DNA of 64,000 nt from UBA1141 sp963665155 (GTDB lineage: Bacteria > Chloroflexota > Dehalococcoidia > Lucifugimonadales > UBA3495), in contig CAXXFI010000002.1 of NCBI GenBank assembly GCA_963665155.2, positions 868,001-932,000 on the forward strand, given 5' to 3'. The first letter of the stretch is position 1, and every line of letters starts with the position of its first letter. The position numbers and the translations under genes were made by a program. This document shows, piece by piece, positions 48,903 to 59,141 of this stretch. Under the pieces are notes generated by a model. It ran no database searches and was not told the origin of the DNA. It saw only the letters and a list, made by a program, of their open reading frames with translations.

Positions 48903-50357
48903 CTATTCTTCCATCAAAAATTCGCGGATGCGCTCGGTCATGGGTTCCTTGTCGTACATGTTGTTGAGCACCACTGAATTTTGCAGGACGTTGCCCCCGA
49001 AGTAACGCTCGTACAACACCTGCCGGGTGCCGAAAGCGCTGCAACTGGTGTCCCAAGCCAGGCGGAATAGCCGCACTCGCTCCTCGGCGGAAGCTGTGTC
49101 CGTTTCCAGGTACTTGATGATGTTCTCGGCCATGGGTCCGTTCAGGTCGGCCTCGGTAGGCAAAGCCATGAGGCTGCTGGAGCCTAGCAAATGCAGTATT
49201 TCCGCCATTCTGGGATAGCTGCGGATGAACATGTTGCGGGCGACCAATAACGGGAACCTGGCGGGGCATAACACGCCCCACTGGTCGAACTCGGCGTCGG
49301 CTTCTGCGGCCCTCAAACAAGCCTTGGTCACCTCAAGATTTTCGATGATTTCGGCCATCATTTGCTGAACGTGAGGGAGTTGGCTGGAGCCTAGTGTTTG
49401 TACCATCATGTTGGCCAGTCCCAGAATGAACTCCCCCTTGACCACCTGTTTGGTCACCACTTGGTGGCCCGAGTGAATGTTCCGATTTGTGGCCATTGGC
49501 ATGTTGTTGCATAACTCCACGTCACCCAACAAGAAGACCCGCTCCCAAGGCACCAACACGTCGTCGAAAAAGACCAGGGCGTCCATCTCCTCGTATCGGG
49601 AACCTAGAGGATGATCGAAATGGGAACGGTTCAGGTCAAAGCTTTCCCGGCACAGGAAGCTCAGGCCGGGCGTGTCGCAAGGAATGGCGAAAGCGAAGGA
49701 GTACGCCCCTTGAGCGTCTGGCGGTAGCTGATGATTGCGGGCCGGATAAATGGCGATTTCGTCGGCCAAAGGCCCCAGGGTAGCCAACACGCGGGGCCCG
49801 CGTACGATTATCCCGGCGTCGGTCTCTTTGAGCACGGATAGCGCCACGTCGGTGTGGTCTTGGAGCGGCGCAGGCATGGGAGATCGGTCCCGTTGCAGGT
49901 TGACCAAGGTGTGGGTGAGGACCAAGTCGTTTTCCCGGATGTACTCGAAATAATTCTGGATGTTGGCTTTGAACTCGGGACGGTTTTGAGCGAAATAATC
50001 TCCGGCCTCTGCCATTGCCATCATCGTAACGTTCATGAAGTCAGGAGTACGGCCCATCATGCCAGATGTAGATTGGGCCCAACGCCGCATCATGGCGTGG
50101 CGTTGTTGCAAATCTTCCGGCGTCTTAGGCACGATGAAGGATAGCCCGACCGGGTCTCCGGAGGTAGGAGATTCAAAGGTCATTTGCTCGTCGCTGGCGC
50201 CCTCGTGTTGCAGGTCGTACAGTCTGGCGACGCTTTGCACCCCGTTGCTCAGTCCCGGATGAGTGGTCACATCCTTCACCCGCTCACCGCTAACGTATAT
50301 TTCCACGGCTCTTTCTTTGAGCCCAGCGATGTACTGCGCACCGGTCCTAACTGGCAT
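48903..50357 (-). CDS. 4-hydroxyphenylacetate 3-monooxygenase (HpaB) family flavin-dependent oxygenase
   Basis: This 484-residue protein matches the HpaB/PvcC family. It has the N-terminus TGAQYIAGLKERAVEIYVSGERV, SPTSGDPVGLSFIVPKTPEDL, DAGIIVRGPRVLATLGPLADE (substrate/FAD region), PLGSRYEEMDALVFFDDVLVPWERVF, HQVVTKQVVKGEF, and a C-terminal YERYFGGN and YDKEPM. Such enzymes hydroxylate phenols with FADH2 supplied by a separate reductase; related 4-hydroxybutyryl-CoA dehydratases share the fold but need FeS Cys residues. The partner reductase is not in the window. ATG 50357 follows AAGGAGG. It is probably in the same functional set as the enoyl-CoA hydratase and GMC genes upstream. Confidence 0.88.
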   Translation of the reverse strand: MPVRTGAQYIAGLKERAVEIYVSGERVKDVTTHPGLSNGVQSVARLYDLQHEGASDEQMTFESPTSGDPVGLSFIVPKTPEDLQQRHAMMRRWAQSTSGMMGRTPDFMNVTMMAMAEAGDYFAQNRPEFKANIQNYFEYIRENDLVLTHTLVNLQRDRSPMPAPLQDHTDVALSVLKETDAGIIVRGPRVLATLGPLADEIAIYPARNHQLPPDAQGAYSFAFAIPCDTPGLSFLCRESFDLNRSHFDHPLGSRYEEMDALVFFDDVLVPWERVFLLGDVELCNNMPMATNRNIHSGHQVVTKQVVKGEFILGLANMMVQTLGSSQLPHVQQMMAEIIENLEVTKACLRAAEADAEFDQWGVLCPARFPLLVARNMFIRSYPRMAEILHLLGSSSLMALPTEADLNGPMAENIIKYLETDTASAEERVRLFRLAWDTSCSAFGTRQVLYERYFGGNVLQNSVVLNNMYDKEPMTERIREFLMEE

Positions 50358-50563
50358 CGCCCATCCTCCTTATATCCACGAATTAACTGCGAAATTGTCA
50401 CTACAATGCTTGTTCAAGAATCAGACGGTTGGTTTAACGAGTAACCACCGTGCAACTGGGCCTCAGCACTTGAGGCCATCCCCCCACAAGCTAATGGGAT
50501 CGATTAGTCGGGAAGGGGTCATGCCATTAAGAGATGCTAAAGTGGTAAATTGCTCTAGGCAAT

Positions 50564-51355
50564 TCAGCGCCCTTTCCAGACCGGGGGACGCTTTTCCGCG
50601 AAAGCGATCGGACCTTCTTTGTAGTCCTCGGTCTGGGTGAGGGTAGCAAAGAGAATATTTTCGAACCTGAGTGCGTCTTCCAAGGGCCGTCCCAAGCTCC
50701 TGATCATGGATTCTTTGGCGGATCGGACCCCTAGCGGCCCGTTATTGGCTATCATCTCTGCGTATCGCTGGGCCGTGGGCATCAAGTCCGGCAACGGCAC
50801 TACCTCGCTGACCAAGCCGATGCGTAAGGCTTCCTGAGCGTCAATGGGCTCGCCGGTTAGCTGCATCTTCAGGGCGTTGCCCAAACCGACGATTAGCGGC
50901 AGCCTGACGGTGCCCCCGTCACAGTGGTGAAACCCTCGACGCACCTCAGAACAGCCGAACTGGGCGTTTTCCGATGCAATGCGGATATCGCAAGCCAAAG
51001 CCAACTCCAGCCCTCCGGCCAAAGCGTAGCCATTTACCGCGGCTATGATGGGCTTCCAGATTTCCAGGCCCCGGGTAATACCGCCAAAACCCAGGCCGTT
51101 GGCGTCCTGCCTGATCTCGTACAGGTCGCGCTGGGCCAGAGCGGGGGTGTAAGTCTTCAGGTCGGCGCCAGCGCAGAACGCTCGGTCTCCTTCTCCGGTC
51201 AAGATAGCTACCCAGGCCCCCGGGTCGTCCCGAAACTCCCTCCAGACTTGGACAATCTCCTCTTGTTGCTCGGGACCGAGGGCATTCATTGTTTGAGGCC
51301 GTCTGATGGTGACGTAGGAGATGTTGCCGCGCTTTTCGTAGGTGATGTCAGGCAT
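50564..51355 (-). CDS. Enoyl-CoA hydratase/isomerase family protein
   Basis: This 263-residue crotonase-fold protein has RRPQTMNALGPEQQ near residue 20, GDRAFCAGADLKTY near 60 (CoA oxyanion hole), and AAVNGYALAGGLELALACDIRIA near 105-125 (second oxyanion hole with Glu). FGCSEVRRGFHHCDGGTVRLP and a C-terminal EGPIAFAEKRPPVWKGR follow. I chose ATG 51355, which follows AAAGGGG, rather than an upstream start. It probably acts on an unsaturated acyl-CoA. It is co-oriented with the HpaB-type gene and the GMC cluster. Confidence 0.9.
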   Translation of the reverse strand: MPDITYEKRGNISYVTIRRPQTMNALGPEQQEEIVQVWREFRDDPGAWVAILTGEGDRAFCAGADLKTYTPALAQRDLYEIRQDANGLGFGGITRGLEIWKPIIAAVNGYALAGGLELALACDIRIASENAQFGCSEVRRGFHHCDGGTVRLPLIVGLGNALKMQLTGEPIDAQEALRIGLVSEVVPLPDLMPTAQRYAEMIANNGPLGVRSAKESMIRSLGRPLEDALRFENILFATLTQTEDYKEGPIAFAEKRPPVWKGR

Positions 51356-51448
51356 ATATCCCCTTTGGGTGTGCCTTTTTGCGCCCCATTCCAGCCTGAT
51401 TCCAATCTGATTTCGAGTGCCCGGCAAGCGCCGTTAGGTAAAATCCGG

Positions 51449-52983
51449 CTACTGTCCGGCCACCCATTCCGCTACTCTTTCGCCTATTATGATGGCAGTA
51501 GCGTGGGTGTTGGCCCGGGGTACTTGGGGCATGACAGACGAGTCGGCGACCCAAAGTCCCTGGACGCCCTTTACCCGGCATTGCTGGTCTACCGAGGCCA
51601 GAGGGTCGGAGTCCGGCCCCATCTTGGCGGTGCCGGAAACGTGCCTGGCGGTGCCTACATGGCGGCGTATCCACAAGTCAAGCTTGTCGTCCGAGGATAA
51701 ATCTTCGTCGGTTGGACTGGTACGACCTTCGGAGATTTCGTTGTAGGCATCGGAATCCAAAAGCTTCACCGCCAGCCTCACCGCTTTACGCATACGGCTA
51801 ATATCGTTCTCGTTCTGGAAGTAGCGGTAATCGAAGGACGGTTGCACTGTGGGGTCGGCGGAAGCCAGCTTGAGAAAGCCGCAGCCATCGGGCAATTCCA
51901 GGGCGCAGGAGATTCGCCCTACCCGGTCCGCCAAGACTTCGCCGGTCAGCGGATTGAACACCGAGTTGGTCATCAGCATCATGTCGCTGGTCGATTCCGA
52001 GCCTTCCACCGTGTAGCGTAGGGCGATGCGCACGGCCGCTGCGTCGGGAGCAAGTGCGACTCTTCTTTCACACGGAAGGAGACAGGGGCGATGGGATGGT
52101 TCCACAGGTTGTGTCCCACACCGGGAGCGTCGTGGATTACCGGGACGCCAAAGGCGTCCAACTGGTCTTTGGGCCCGATGCCAGAGAGCATCATTATGTG
52201 AGGGGATTTCAGAGCCCCAGCGCAGAGCACCACTTGATTCGCATCTACGGTGAAAATCTCGCCGCCGCTTTCCGCTTCAACCCCGGAAACCTGTTTGCCG
52301 TTAAGCAAGACCCGTCTGACGAAAACCTTGCCTTTCACCGTAAGATTTAAGCGGTGACGCACGGGGTTCAGATAGGTCACAGCCGTGCTCATTCTCACGC
52401 CGTCCTGGTTGTTCATGGGAATGGGACCAACACCGGCGGCATCGGGACTGTTCATATCCTCCATGGTCGGGAACCCGGCCTGAAGGCACGCAGAGTGAAA
52501 AACTTGCTGAATTTTTGGCCAGGGCTCGTTGTGGCGCCGGAAAATTGGCAGCGGCCCGTCGGTGCCGTGGAAATCGTCCCGAATATCCAGGTCGGTTTCC
52601 ATCTTACGGAAGGCCGGCAGCACGTTGACGTATGACCATTGGTCGTTGCCCATGGCCGCCCAAGAGTCAAAGTCTTCGGGCAGACCACGCAGAAATACCT
52701 GGCCGTTGATGGAACTTGACCCACCGATTACCTTGCCCTGAGCGACGTGAATCTCGCCCTGCTCTTCGGTGATCGTCCCCCTTAGCGCCCAGTTGTGCGG
52801 ATTGTCCTGGTCCTCGGCAGATCTGGATTGGCCAAATTTAATTTCATCGGGCAGATTCTCCGCGTCGGGGTAGTCGGTTCCTGCTTCCAGAAGCAGCACG
52901 GACCGATTGGGGTCTTCGGCAAGTCTGCTGGCAACTACGGACCCGCCCGCTCCCGAGCCCACAACAATTACGTCGTATTTCAA
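51449..52983 (-). pseudogene. GMC-family oxidoreductase 1, frameshifted
   Basis: ATG 52983 starts a choline-dehydrogenase-like flavoprotein with KYDVIVVGSGAGGSVVASRL (FAD loop), VIGGSSSINGQVFLRG (GMC signature 1) and CAGALKSPHIMMLSGIGP (signature 2). One base is gained or lost near 52055. The other frame then supplies APDAAAVRIALRYTVEG and RHVSGTAKMGPDSDP (catalytic His), ending with RANTHATAIIIGERVAEWV. Corrected length is about 510 residues. GMC enzymes oxidise alcohols to aldehydes. This is the first of four paralogues in tandem. Confidence 0.87.
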
Positions 52984-53067
52984 TTGCGCTCCTGTCTGAT
53001 GTGTTTATTTTGGTTTGGACCGGGAGAAATTAATTCTGCTTCCCCCCAGTCCATCAAACCAGGGCGT

Positions 53068-54604
53068 TTATTGGGAGGCAATCCAATCGGCAACGCGCTC
53101 GCCAATCATGATGGTGGTCAAGTTGGTATTGGCGCGGATGCAGTCGGGCATGATGGACGCATCGGCAACACGCAGTCCTTCTATCCCGTGGACCCGCCCG
53201 TATTGGTCGACCACGGCCATGCCGTCGCTGCTTGGCCCCATCTTGCAGGTGCCCGAAAGGTGCTATCCAATCCACACACTCCTGAGCATCCAGTCGTCGA
53301 GGGTGTCGTCAGACACTAGGTCTCTTGCTCTGTCGGGTCGATCAAATCTTCCAGGATATCTTTGAACGCCTCGTGGTCCATAAGCTTAACTCCGATTCGC
53401 ACGGCCTCCCGCAACCGTTCCTTGTCTCTGGGATGTTCCAAATGATGGCAGTTGATATTCGGCTGTACGGTGGGGTCGTTTTCTTGCAAAGTTATCTCGC
53501 CTGCGCCCTCGGCCAACTCGAGCATGCAGGTAAACCTGATCCCTTCTTGAGCAAACGGATCCCCGCCTAAGGGTGTGGAGAACGACGAGGGGAATATCTG
53601 GATGTCGTTTCGGTCCGGCGAGCCGGTGGCGGTGTACCTGAGCAAAGTCTGCATTCTGGGCGCATCGGGGTCCAGCAGGAAGTCGGGTTTTACGCTGGCC
53701 CTAAGGGCGACGAGTGGATGGTCGCGCAGATTCTGCCCCACTCCGGGCGAGTCTTTCACCACCGGAATTCCCATGCCGCGCAGATGGTCGGCGGACCGAC
53801 GCCTGACAGCATCAGCAGTTGAGGTGAGGCTATGGCTCCGGCGGAGAGAACGATCAACTCGGCGTCTACGGTGAACACCTTGCCGCCGCTCTCGGCCTCC
53901 ACGCCAACCGCTTTGCTTCCCTCGAAAATGATCCGGCGTACCAGCACATCCCCCCGGATGGTCAGGTTGAGGCGGTGGCGGCTGTCGGCGATGTAGGTGA
54001 GCGACGTGCTCATCCGGACGCCGTTGGGATTGTTCATGGGGAAAGGTCCGACGCCAACGGAATCGGGGTTGTTGTGGTCGTAGACCTCGGGGTAGCCTGC
54101 GTCCATGGCGGCGTCCTGGAAGGCGTTTTGCAATGGCAACCAAGTCTCGCGCTTGTGTCTGCGGACAGGGATGGGGCCGGTATTGCCGTGAAAGTCGTCT
54201 ACGATGTCGGTGTCCGTCTCCAACTTGCGGAAGTAGGGAAGCACCTTAACGAAGCTCCATTCGTCGTTGCCCCAAGACGCCCAGTTGTCGTAGTCCTCGG
54301 GAACTCCCCGCAAGAACACCTGGCCGTTGATGGCGCTGGTCCCGCCCACGATTTTGCCTCGGGGAACCGCTATGGGTGGCTGTTGGGGGTTGCTGATTCC
54401 GGTGAATGACCAGTTGTGGGGTGCCCCCATCTCCGATGCCACCGGTGCGTAACCGAATTTGACATCGTCCGGGTAATGGTCAAAATCCGGGTAGTAGGGA
54501 CCAGCCTCCAACACCAATACCGATCGATTGGGGTCTTCGGCAAGCCTGGATGCAATGGTGCCGCCAGCCGAACCGGCGCCGATAACAATTACGTCGTATT
54601 TCAT
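53068..54604 (-). pseudogene. GMC-family oxidoreductase 2, multiple lesions
   Basis: ATG 54604 opens KYDVIVIGAGSAGGTIASRL, GKIVGGTSAINGQVFLRG and GAIASPQLLMLSGVGP. A frameshift near 53790 leads to GMGIPVVKDSPGVGQNLRDHP. A second near 53320 leads to DLVSDDTLDDWM, an in-frame TAG near 53265 precedes HLSGTCKMGPSSDGMAVVD, and the frame ends RVADWIASQ at 53068. Three lesions of two kinds make true decay likely. It is a paralogue of the neighbouring GMC genes. Confidence 0.85.
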
Positions 54605-54704
54605 AAATGTGCTCTCCTTTATGTGAAAGTTTTTAGCATGTTCAAGTTTCTAGTGCGCTCAGGATGCAAACAGCTAATTGGCCCCGCTTGGACCGAGCGG
54701 CGAA

Positions 54705-55225
54705 TTAGATAGCTCCGAGAAACTCCTGAGTGGTCATTACGGTGCCTTGGCGCGGGTAGACTTTCCCGGTGAGTACCCGGTGCACTTCTGGGTCGGCATA
54801 GGAACAGGCGTCCGACACTACGATGACTTGTAGTTAACGTCGACGGCCCACCGCACCGAAGATAGTACGCAGCCGCTGGTGGCCACACCCATGATAATCA
54901 GCGTATCTTTGCCCATCTCCCTCAGGGTTACGTCCAAACCGGTTGTGGAAAAGGGGCCGGGCTTTGTCTTGGTGATAATTAATTCGCCCTCGGCGGGCTG
55001 GACCCCTGGGTGCAACTCCACATCCGGGGCGTATTCCTGATATGGGAATCCCCGGTGCACCACGTATATCACCGGGATTCCCGCCTGCCTTGCGCCTGCC
55101 AGGGCTGCCGACGCATTTTGAATCACCGCCTCGGGTTCGCTGGCTACGTTGGTGATGATGCGTTGCTGAAAGTCCATGATCAAGACTGCGGCTGTCTCTT
55201 TATTTATAACTGCTTGCTGCGTCAT
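54705..55225 (-). pseudogene. Isochorismatase-family cysteine hydrolase, one frameshift
   Basis: ATG 55225 starts AAVLIMDFQQRI (catalytic Asp), continues VVHRGFP and TKTKPGPFSTTGLD (Lys region), then IIMGVATSGCVLSSVRWA (nucleophilic Cys). After DVNYK a one-base loss near 54830 gives a premature stop. The other frame continues VIVVSDACSYADPEVHRVL to TTQEFLGAI, ending at 54705. Corrected length is about 173 residues, normal for the family, whose members hydrolyse amides such as carbamoyl or nicotinamide-like groups. Confidence 0.87.
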
Positions 55226-55321
55226 AAAAATCCCTCATTAGCTTTGAAGCGTATCGGTCATCGGTGGGAATGAGTCGGTTATCTCGCACTGTTTCCCGCC
55301 AGACCGCCGGTTTGGTTGTCG

Positions 55322-56893
55322 TTATTGGCCTTGATAGCTGTCGCTAGGTTTACTTGCCTTCTTTATAAAATCGGCCACTTTCTCCGCAATCATGATGGTA
55401 GTTGCGTTGGTATTGGCGCGAATAACGTCGGGCATCACCGATGCGTCCACTACCCTCAGGCCTTGAAGCCCCCGCAGGTGGCACTGCTGGTCCACAACAG
55501 CCATGGGGTCACTATCTGTGCCCATCTTGCACGTGCCGGAAATATGCTGGGTGGTAGTCACGTTGCGCCTGAGCCATAGGTCCAAAGTATCGTCGCTGAC
55601 CAAATCTTCGGGTTCGGGAGTAATAACTCGCTTGACCATCTTTTTGTAAGAGTCATGCTCCAGCAACTTCAAGCACAGCCGCACGGATTCGCGTAATCGT
55701 TCACGGTCCCAAGGGTCTTGGAGGTATTGGTAGTCCAAGAAGGGCTGTTCGGATGGGTCGGTGCTTTTCAGCTTTAACTCTCCATGGCCGTTCGCCAGTT
55801 CCAAGATGCAAGTGAACCGGATTCCCTCGGCGTCCAACGGGTCTCCCGATATTGGCGAAGAGAAAGATGACGCCATTACCTGCATGTCGTTTCGGGTTGA
55901 TGAGCCTTCGGCGGTGTAGCGCAACCCCAGTTGGCTTCTGGGTGCCTGAGGATCGAGCTCCACATCGTCATTTACTTCCAAGGGAACCCGGACGTTGGGG
56001 TGGTCCCTCAGATTTTGCCCGACCCCCGGTAGTTCGTGGACGACCTGGATGCCCATCTCCCGGAGGTGGTCGCCAGGGCCGATTCCCGAGAGCATCAAGA
56101 TCTGAGGGGAAGCTATCGCTCCTCCGCTCAGGATTACTTCTTCTGCGTCAATGTTAAATGTCTCGTTATCGCTCAGTACCTCGACGCCCACGGCGCGTCC
56201 GTCTTGAACCCGCACCTTATTGACCTGTACGTTTCCGCGCACCGTAAGGTTCAGGCGGTGGCGCACTGGGTTCAGGTAGGTGAGGGAGGTGCTCATGCGC
56301 ACGCCTTCGGGATTATTCATGGGTATCGGTCCCACGCCGTTGGACTCGGGGTGGTTCATGTCCGGGTCATGGGGGAAGCCCAAGACCGTGCAGGCGTCGT
56401 TAAACGCTTGCTGAGCGGGAAGCCACGTGCTCGGCTTGTGGCGGCGTACGGGAATAGGACCGTCAAATCCGTGAAAGTCATCTCGGATGTCCGCATCCGT
56501 CTCCATTTTCCGGAAGTAGGGGAGCACCTCTAGAAACCCCCATTCATCGTTGCCCATCTCGGCCCACGAGTCGTAATCTTCGGGAACGCCCCGCAGTAGA
56601 ACTTGGCCGTTCACCGAGGAAGAACCGCCCACCACACGGCCCCGGGGAACCGGCATCACCTCCCCTTGCTCTTCGGTGGGTTTCCCGGTAAAAGACCAGT
56701 TATGAGGAGCGTCCACAGCCGATGCCGTTTGGTCGTAGCCGAATTTCAGGTCATCGGGATAGTGCTCGAAGTGAGGGTAATCCGGCCCAGCCTCCAGCAG
56801 CAGTATTGATTTGGATGGGTCTTCCGACAGCCGGGTAGCCATGACGCAACCAGCAGACCCGGCCCCGATAACGATATAGTCGTATTTCATCAT
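55322..56893 (-). CDS. GMC-family FAD-dependent alcohol dehydrogenase 3
   Basis: This intact 523-residue flavoprotein has FAD loop GAGSAGCVMATRLSEDPSKS, signature 1 VVGGSSSVNGQVLLRG near 85 and signature 2 GAIASPQILMLSGIGP near 260. HISGTCKMGTDSDPMAVVD near 455 holds the active-site His, and RANTNATTIMIAEKVADFI provides the second site residue (Asn). It resembles choline/alkanol dehydrogenases without a signal peptide. AAGGAG precedes ATGATG at 56893, so either ATG may start. It is co-oriented with three paralogues. The substrate is unknown; electrons would pass to FAD and then to a quinone or oxygen. Confidence 0.92.
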   Translation of the reverse strand: MMKYDYIVIGAGSAGCVMATRLSEDPSKSILLLEAGPDYPHFEHYPDDLKFGYDQTASAVDAPHNWSFTGKPTEEQGEVMPVPRGRVVGGSSSVNGQVLLRGVPEDYDSWAEMGNDEWGFLEVLPYFRKMETDADIRDDFHGFDGPIPVRRHKPSTWLPAQQAFNDACTVLGFPHDPDMNHPESNGVGPIPMNNPEGVRMSTSLTYLNPVRHRLNLTVRGNVQVNKVRVQDGRAVGVEVLSDNETFNIDAEEVILSGGAIASPQILMLSGIGPGDHLREMGIQVVHELPGVGQNLRDHPNVRVPLEVNDDVELDPQAPRSQLGLRYTAEGSSTRNDMQVMASSFSSPISGDPLDAEGIRFTCILELANGHGELKLKSTDPSEQPFLDYQYLQDPWDRERLRESVRLCLKLLEHDSYKKMVKRVITPEPEDLVSDDTLDLWLRRNVTTTQHISGTCKMGTDSDPMAVVDQQCHLRGLQGLRVVDASVMPDVIRANTNATTIMIAEKVADFIKKASKPSDSYQGQ

Positions 56894-56949
56894 TCTCCTT
56901 ATTAGGCGAGGATAGTGGTCTCCGATACATCACTTTTATTCGATTCAAG

Positions 56950-57156
56950 GTCGTATTGTCGATGGTATCGCAACCGATGCAATCTACTCGAGTTTGTGCC
57001 CCAATAATTTAATCCCTTCCCCCTTCACGGGGAAGGTAGTCCTGTCCTGAGCTTGCCGAAGGGATGGAGGGCGAATGCCATCTCTCAAGAACGCCTTGAC
57101 CAATGAGGGCTTGCGATTTCACCAATCTCCGTGATCGGGATAATCAGAAGATAGGG
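56950..57156. repeat. Intergenic stretch with a common repeat
   Basis: Contains CTTCCCCCTTCACGGGGAAGG and GTCCTGAGCTTGCCGAAGGG (about 57015-57065), which match the style of widespread intergenic repeats. No gene is seen. Confidence 0.4.
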
Positions 57157-58704
57157 TTAAATCCCATCCTTTACATAATCTGCCACCTTTTCGGCGATCA
57201 TGATGGTTGTAGCATTAGTGTTAGCCCTGATGCAATCGGGCATGATTGAGGCGTCAGCCACCCTGATGCCCTGGAGGCCGTGAACCTTCCCATGCTGGTC
57301 CACCACGGCCATGGGGTCGCTGGACGGGCCCATCTTGCAAGTGCCGGAAATGTGGTGGGACGTGCCGGTGTACTTCATTAGCCAAGCGTTTAGAGACTCG
57401 TCTGTGGCCAGTTCTTCGTCGGTGGGGGTGACCCGTTCCACTATCATTTCTTTCAAAGCGGGGTGCTCCCCAATGTCGGTAACGATGTACCGAATAGCAT
57501 TCCTGAGACGGTCTCTGTCAAATGCCTCGGTCAGATACCGGTAGTTCAGCGCAGGTTGATCGTTGGGGTCGTTGGAGGCTAATTTAAGCTCTCCCGAGCC
57601 CACGGCCAACTGGAGCCCGGCGCTCAGGCCGAGATAGTTGTCATCGTCGTCGATCTCTATCTGAATTGGCCGGTGTTCGCTGGTCAGCAACGTGGGGCTG
57701 ATTATCATGTCGCTCTTGAGGTAGGAGCCCGGGGTGGTGTAGCGGGTGCAAACCTGAATCACCGGCGTCTGAACGTCCGGCCTCTCGCCTTTGGCGCGGT
57801 AGAGAACGGTTGCTATGGGATGGTCCCGGAGATTTTGACCTACGCCGGGTGCGTCGTGGATTACAGGGATGCCCATTTCCCGCAGGTGGTCCGCCGGGCC
57901 AATTCCGGATAGCATCAGCAATTTGGGCGAAATCACGGCACCGCTGCTGAGGATAATTTCATCGCCTTCGGCAATGAAAGATTCGCCGACGCTCTCGACT
58001 TCCACTCCCACCGCTCGATCGCCTTCGAATATTATGCGTCTGGCTGCTGCTTCGGATTTAATAGTGAGGTTGAGGCGGTGCCGGGCTAGGTCCAGGTAGG
58101 CTATGGCCATGCTGATGCGGACGCCTTCCACATGGTTCCGGGGCCTGGGACCCACTCCCTCTGACTCGGGGTGATTTTGGTCCAAGTCTTCTGGGAAACC
58201 CGCATCGACGCAAGCCCTGTAGAACGCTGTGGAGTGGGGTTCCCACTGATCTCGCGAGTCCCGCTTGATCGGAATGGGGCCTTCGCTTCCGTGGAAATCG
58301 CCGCTGAAGTCGCGGTCGGTTTCCATTTTCCGGAAGTAGGGCAGAACTTCGGTGTAGCCCCATTCGTCGTTTCCTATGGCTGCCCAACCGTCATAGTCGT
58401 CGGGGATGCCGCGATAAAATACCTGGCCGTTAACTGCGCTAGAGCCACCCATTGCCTTCCCTCTGGGAATTTCCAGGGCTGGCTGGTCGGGTGTCACTTG
58501 GGCGGTAAAACCCCAGTTGTGGGGGCCGTAGGCAGAAAGGTATACGTTGTTGCCCAGCTTCAGGTCGTCGGGCAGGTGTTCAAAGTCAGGGTAGTCGGGG
58601 CCTGCTTCCAGGAGTAGAACCGAGCGGTTTGGGTCTTCGGATAACCGGGTTGCCAACACGCATCCGGCGGATCCTGCGCCAATTATCACTGTATCGTACT
58701 TCAC
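57157..58704 (-). CDS. GMC-family FAD-dependent alcohol dehydrogenase 4
   Basis: This intact 515-residue paralogue has KYDTVIIGAGSAGCVLATRL, AMGGSSAVNGQVFYRG, GAVISPKLLMLSGIGP, HHISGTCKMGPSSDPMAVVD (catalytic His) and RANTNATTIMIAEKVADYV. GTG 58704 is preceded by TGGAGG. It is first in the minus-strand order of the four GMC genes. Sequence motifs differ enough from copy 3 to suggest a different substrate. Confidence 0.92.
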   Translation of the reverse strand: MKYDTVIIGAGSAGCVLATRLSEDPNRSVLLLEAGPDYPDFEHLPDDLKLGNNVYLSAYGPHNWGFTAQVTPDQPALEIPRGKAMGGSSAVNGQVFYRGIPDDYDGWAAIGNDEWGYTEVLPYFRKMETDRDFSGDFHGSEGPIPIKRDSRDQWEPHSTAFYRACVDAGFPEDLDQNHPESEGVGPRPRNHVEGVRISMAIAYLDLARHRLNLTIKSEAAARRIIFEGDRAVGVEVESVGESFIAEGDEIILSSGAVISPKLLMLSGIGPADHLREMGIPVIHDAPGVGQNLRDHPIATVLYRAKGERPDVQTPVIQVCTRYTTPGSYLKSDMIISPTLLTSEHRPIQIEIDDDDNYLGLSAGLQLAVGSGELKLASNDPNDQPALNYRYLTEAFDRDRLRNAIRYIVTDIGEHPALKEMIVERVTPTDEELATDESLNAWLMKYTGTSHHISGTCKMGPSSDPMAVVDQHGKVHGLQGIRVADASIMPDCIRANTNATTIMIAEKVADYVKDGI

Positions 58705-58782
58705 TTCGGGCCTCCATAAATCAAAAGTTAGGGATGGTAATTACGGTCATCGCATTTCCGCTGCGAATCGGTGGGGACGATG

Positions 58783-58827
58783 CCAAATTAGCCGTTGCAA
58801 GTTTAGCCGATGCCAGTTTAGCTTATG
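58783..58827 (+). repeat. 15-bp tandem repeat, three copies
   Basis: Units CCAAATTAGCCGTTG, CAAGTTTAGCCGATG and CCAGTTTAGCTTATG lie in the gap upstream of GMC gene 4. The rest of 58705-59080 holds no gene I can support. Confidence 0.55.
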
Positions 58828-59081
58828 GATGAAAGTTGTCAAATAAAATTGCGGGAACTTGGTGGAATCATCTGGGCTTACAGGGAATATGAAGTGGTTC
58901 CTGGGGCCGATGCAGTTCGACGCCAATCGATGGGTGAATACCGCAGCTACGGATAGAGGCCTGGATAGGGCAAATGCCGTCAAAGACTTTCCGAGCTAAG
59001 TTCACCCGGTACTTGGCTATAGTCGCAACAAGGGGGAAGTCAAGACCAGGCCGATAACGCTGAACGGTAGGCTGGAACTGC

Positions 59082-59130
59082 GATTTACGGACAGCACGAA
59101 CCGCGGGGGCTGCCGTGCTGTCCGTAAATC
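59082..59130 (-). terminator. Long hairpin after the membrane protein gene
   Basis: A perfect 17-bp inverted repeat (59082-59098 GATTTACGGACAGCACG with 59114-59130) with a 15-base loop starts 12 bases past the stop of the minus-strand membrane protein gene. It has no T run, so it may stabilise the transcript end rather than terminate intrinsically. Confidence 0.55.
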
Positions 59131-59141
59131 CGCCCAGTTTG

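Noticed and set aside
54818..55225. A complete 135-residue isochorismatase
   Set aside because: The domain's remaining 35 residues are present in the next frame right after the premature stop, so the short version is a frameshift product.
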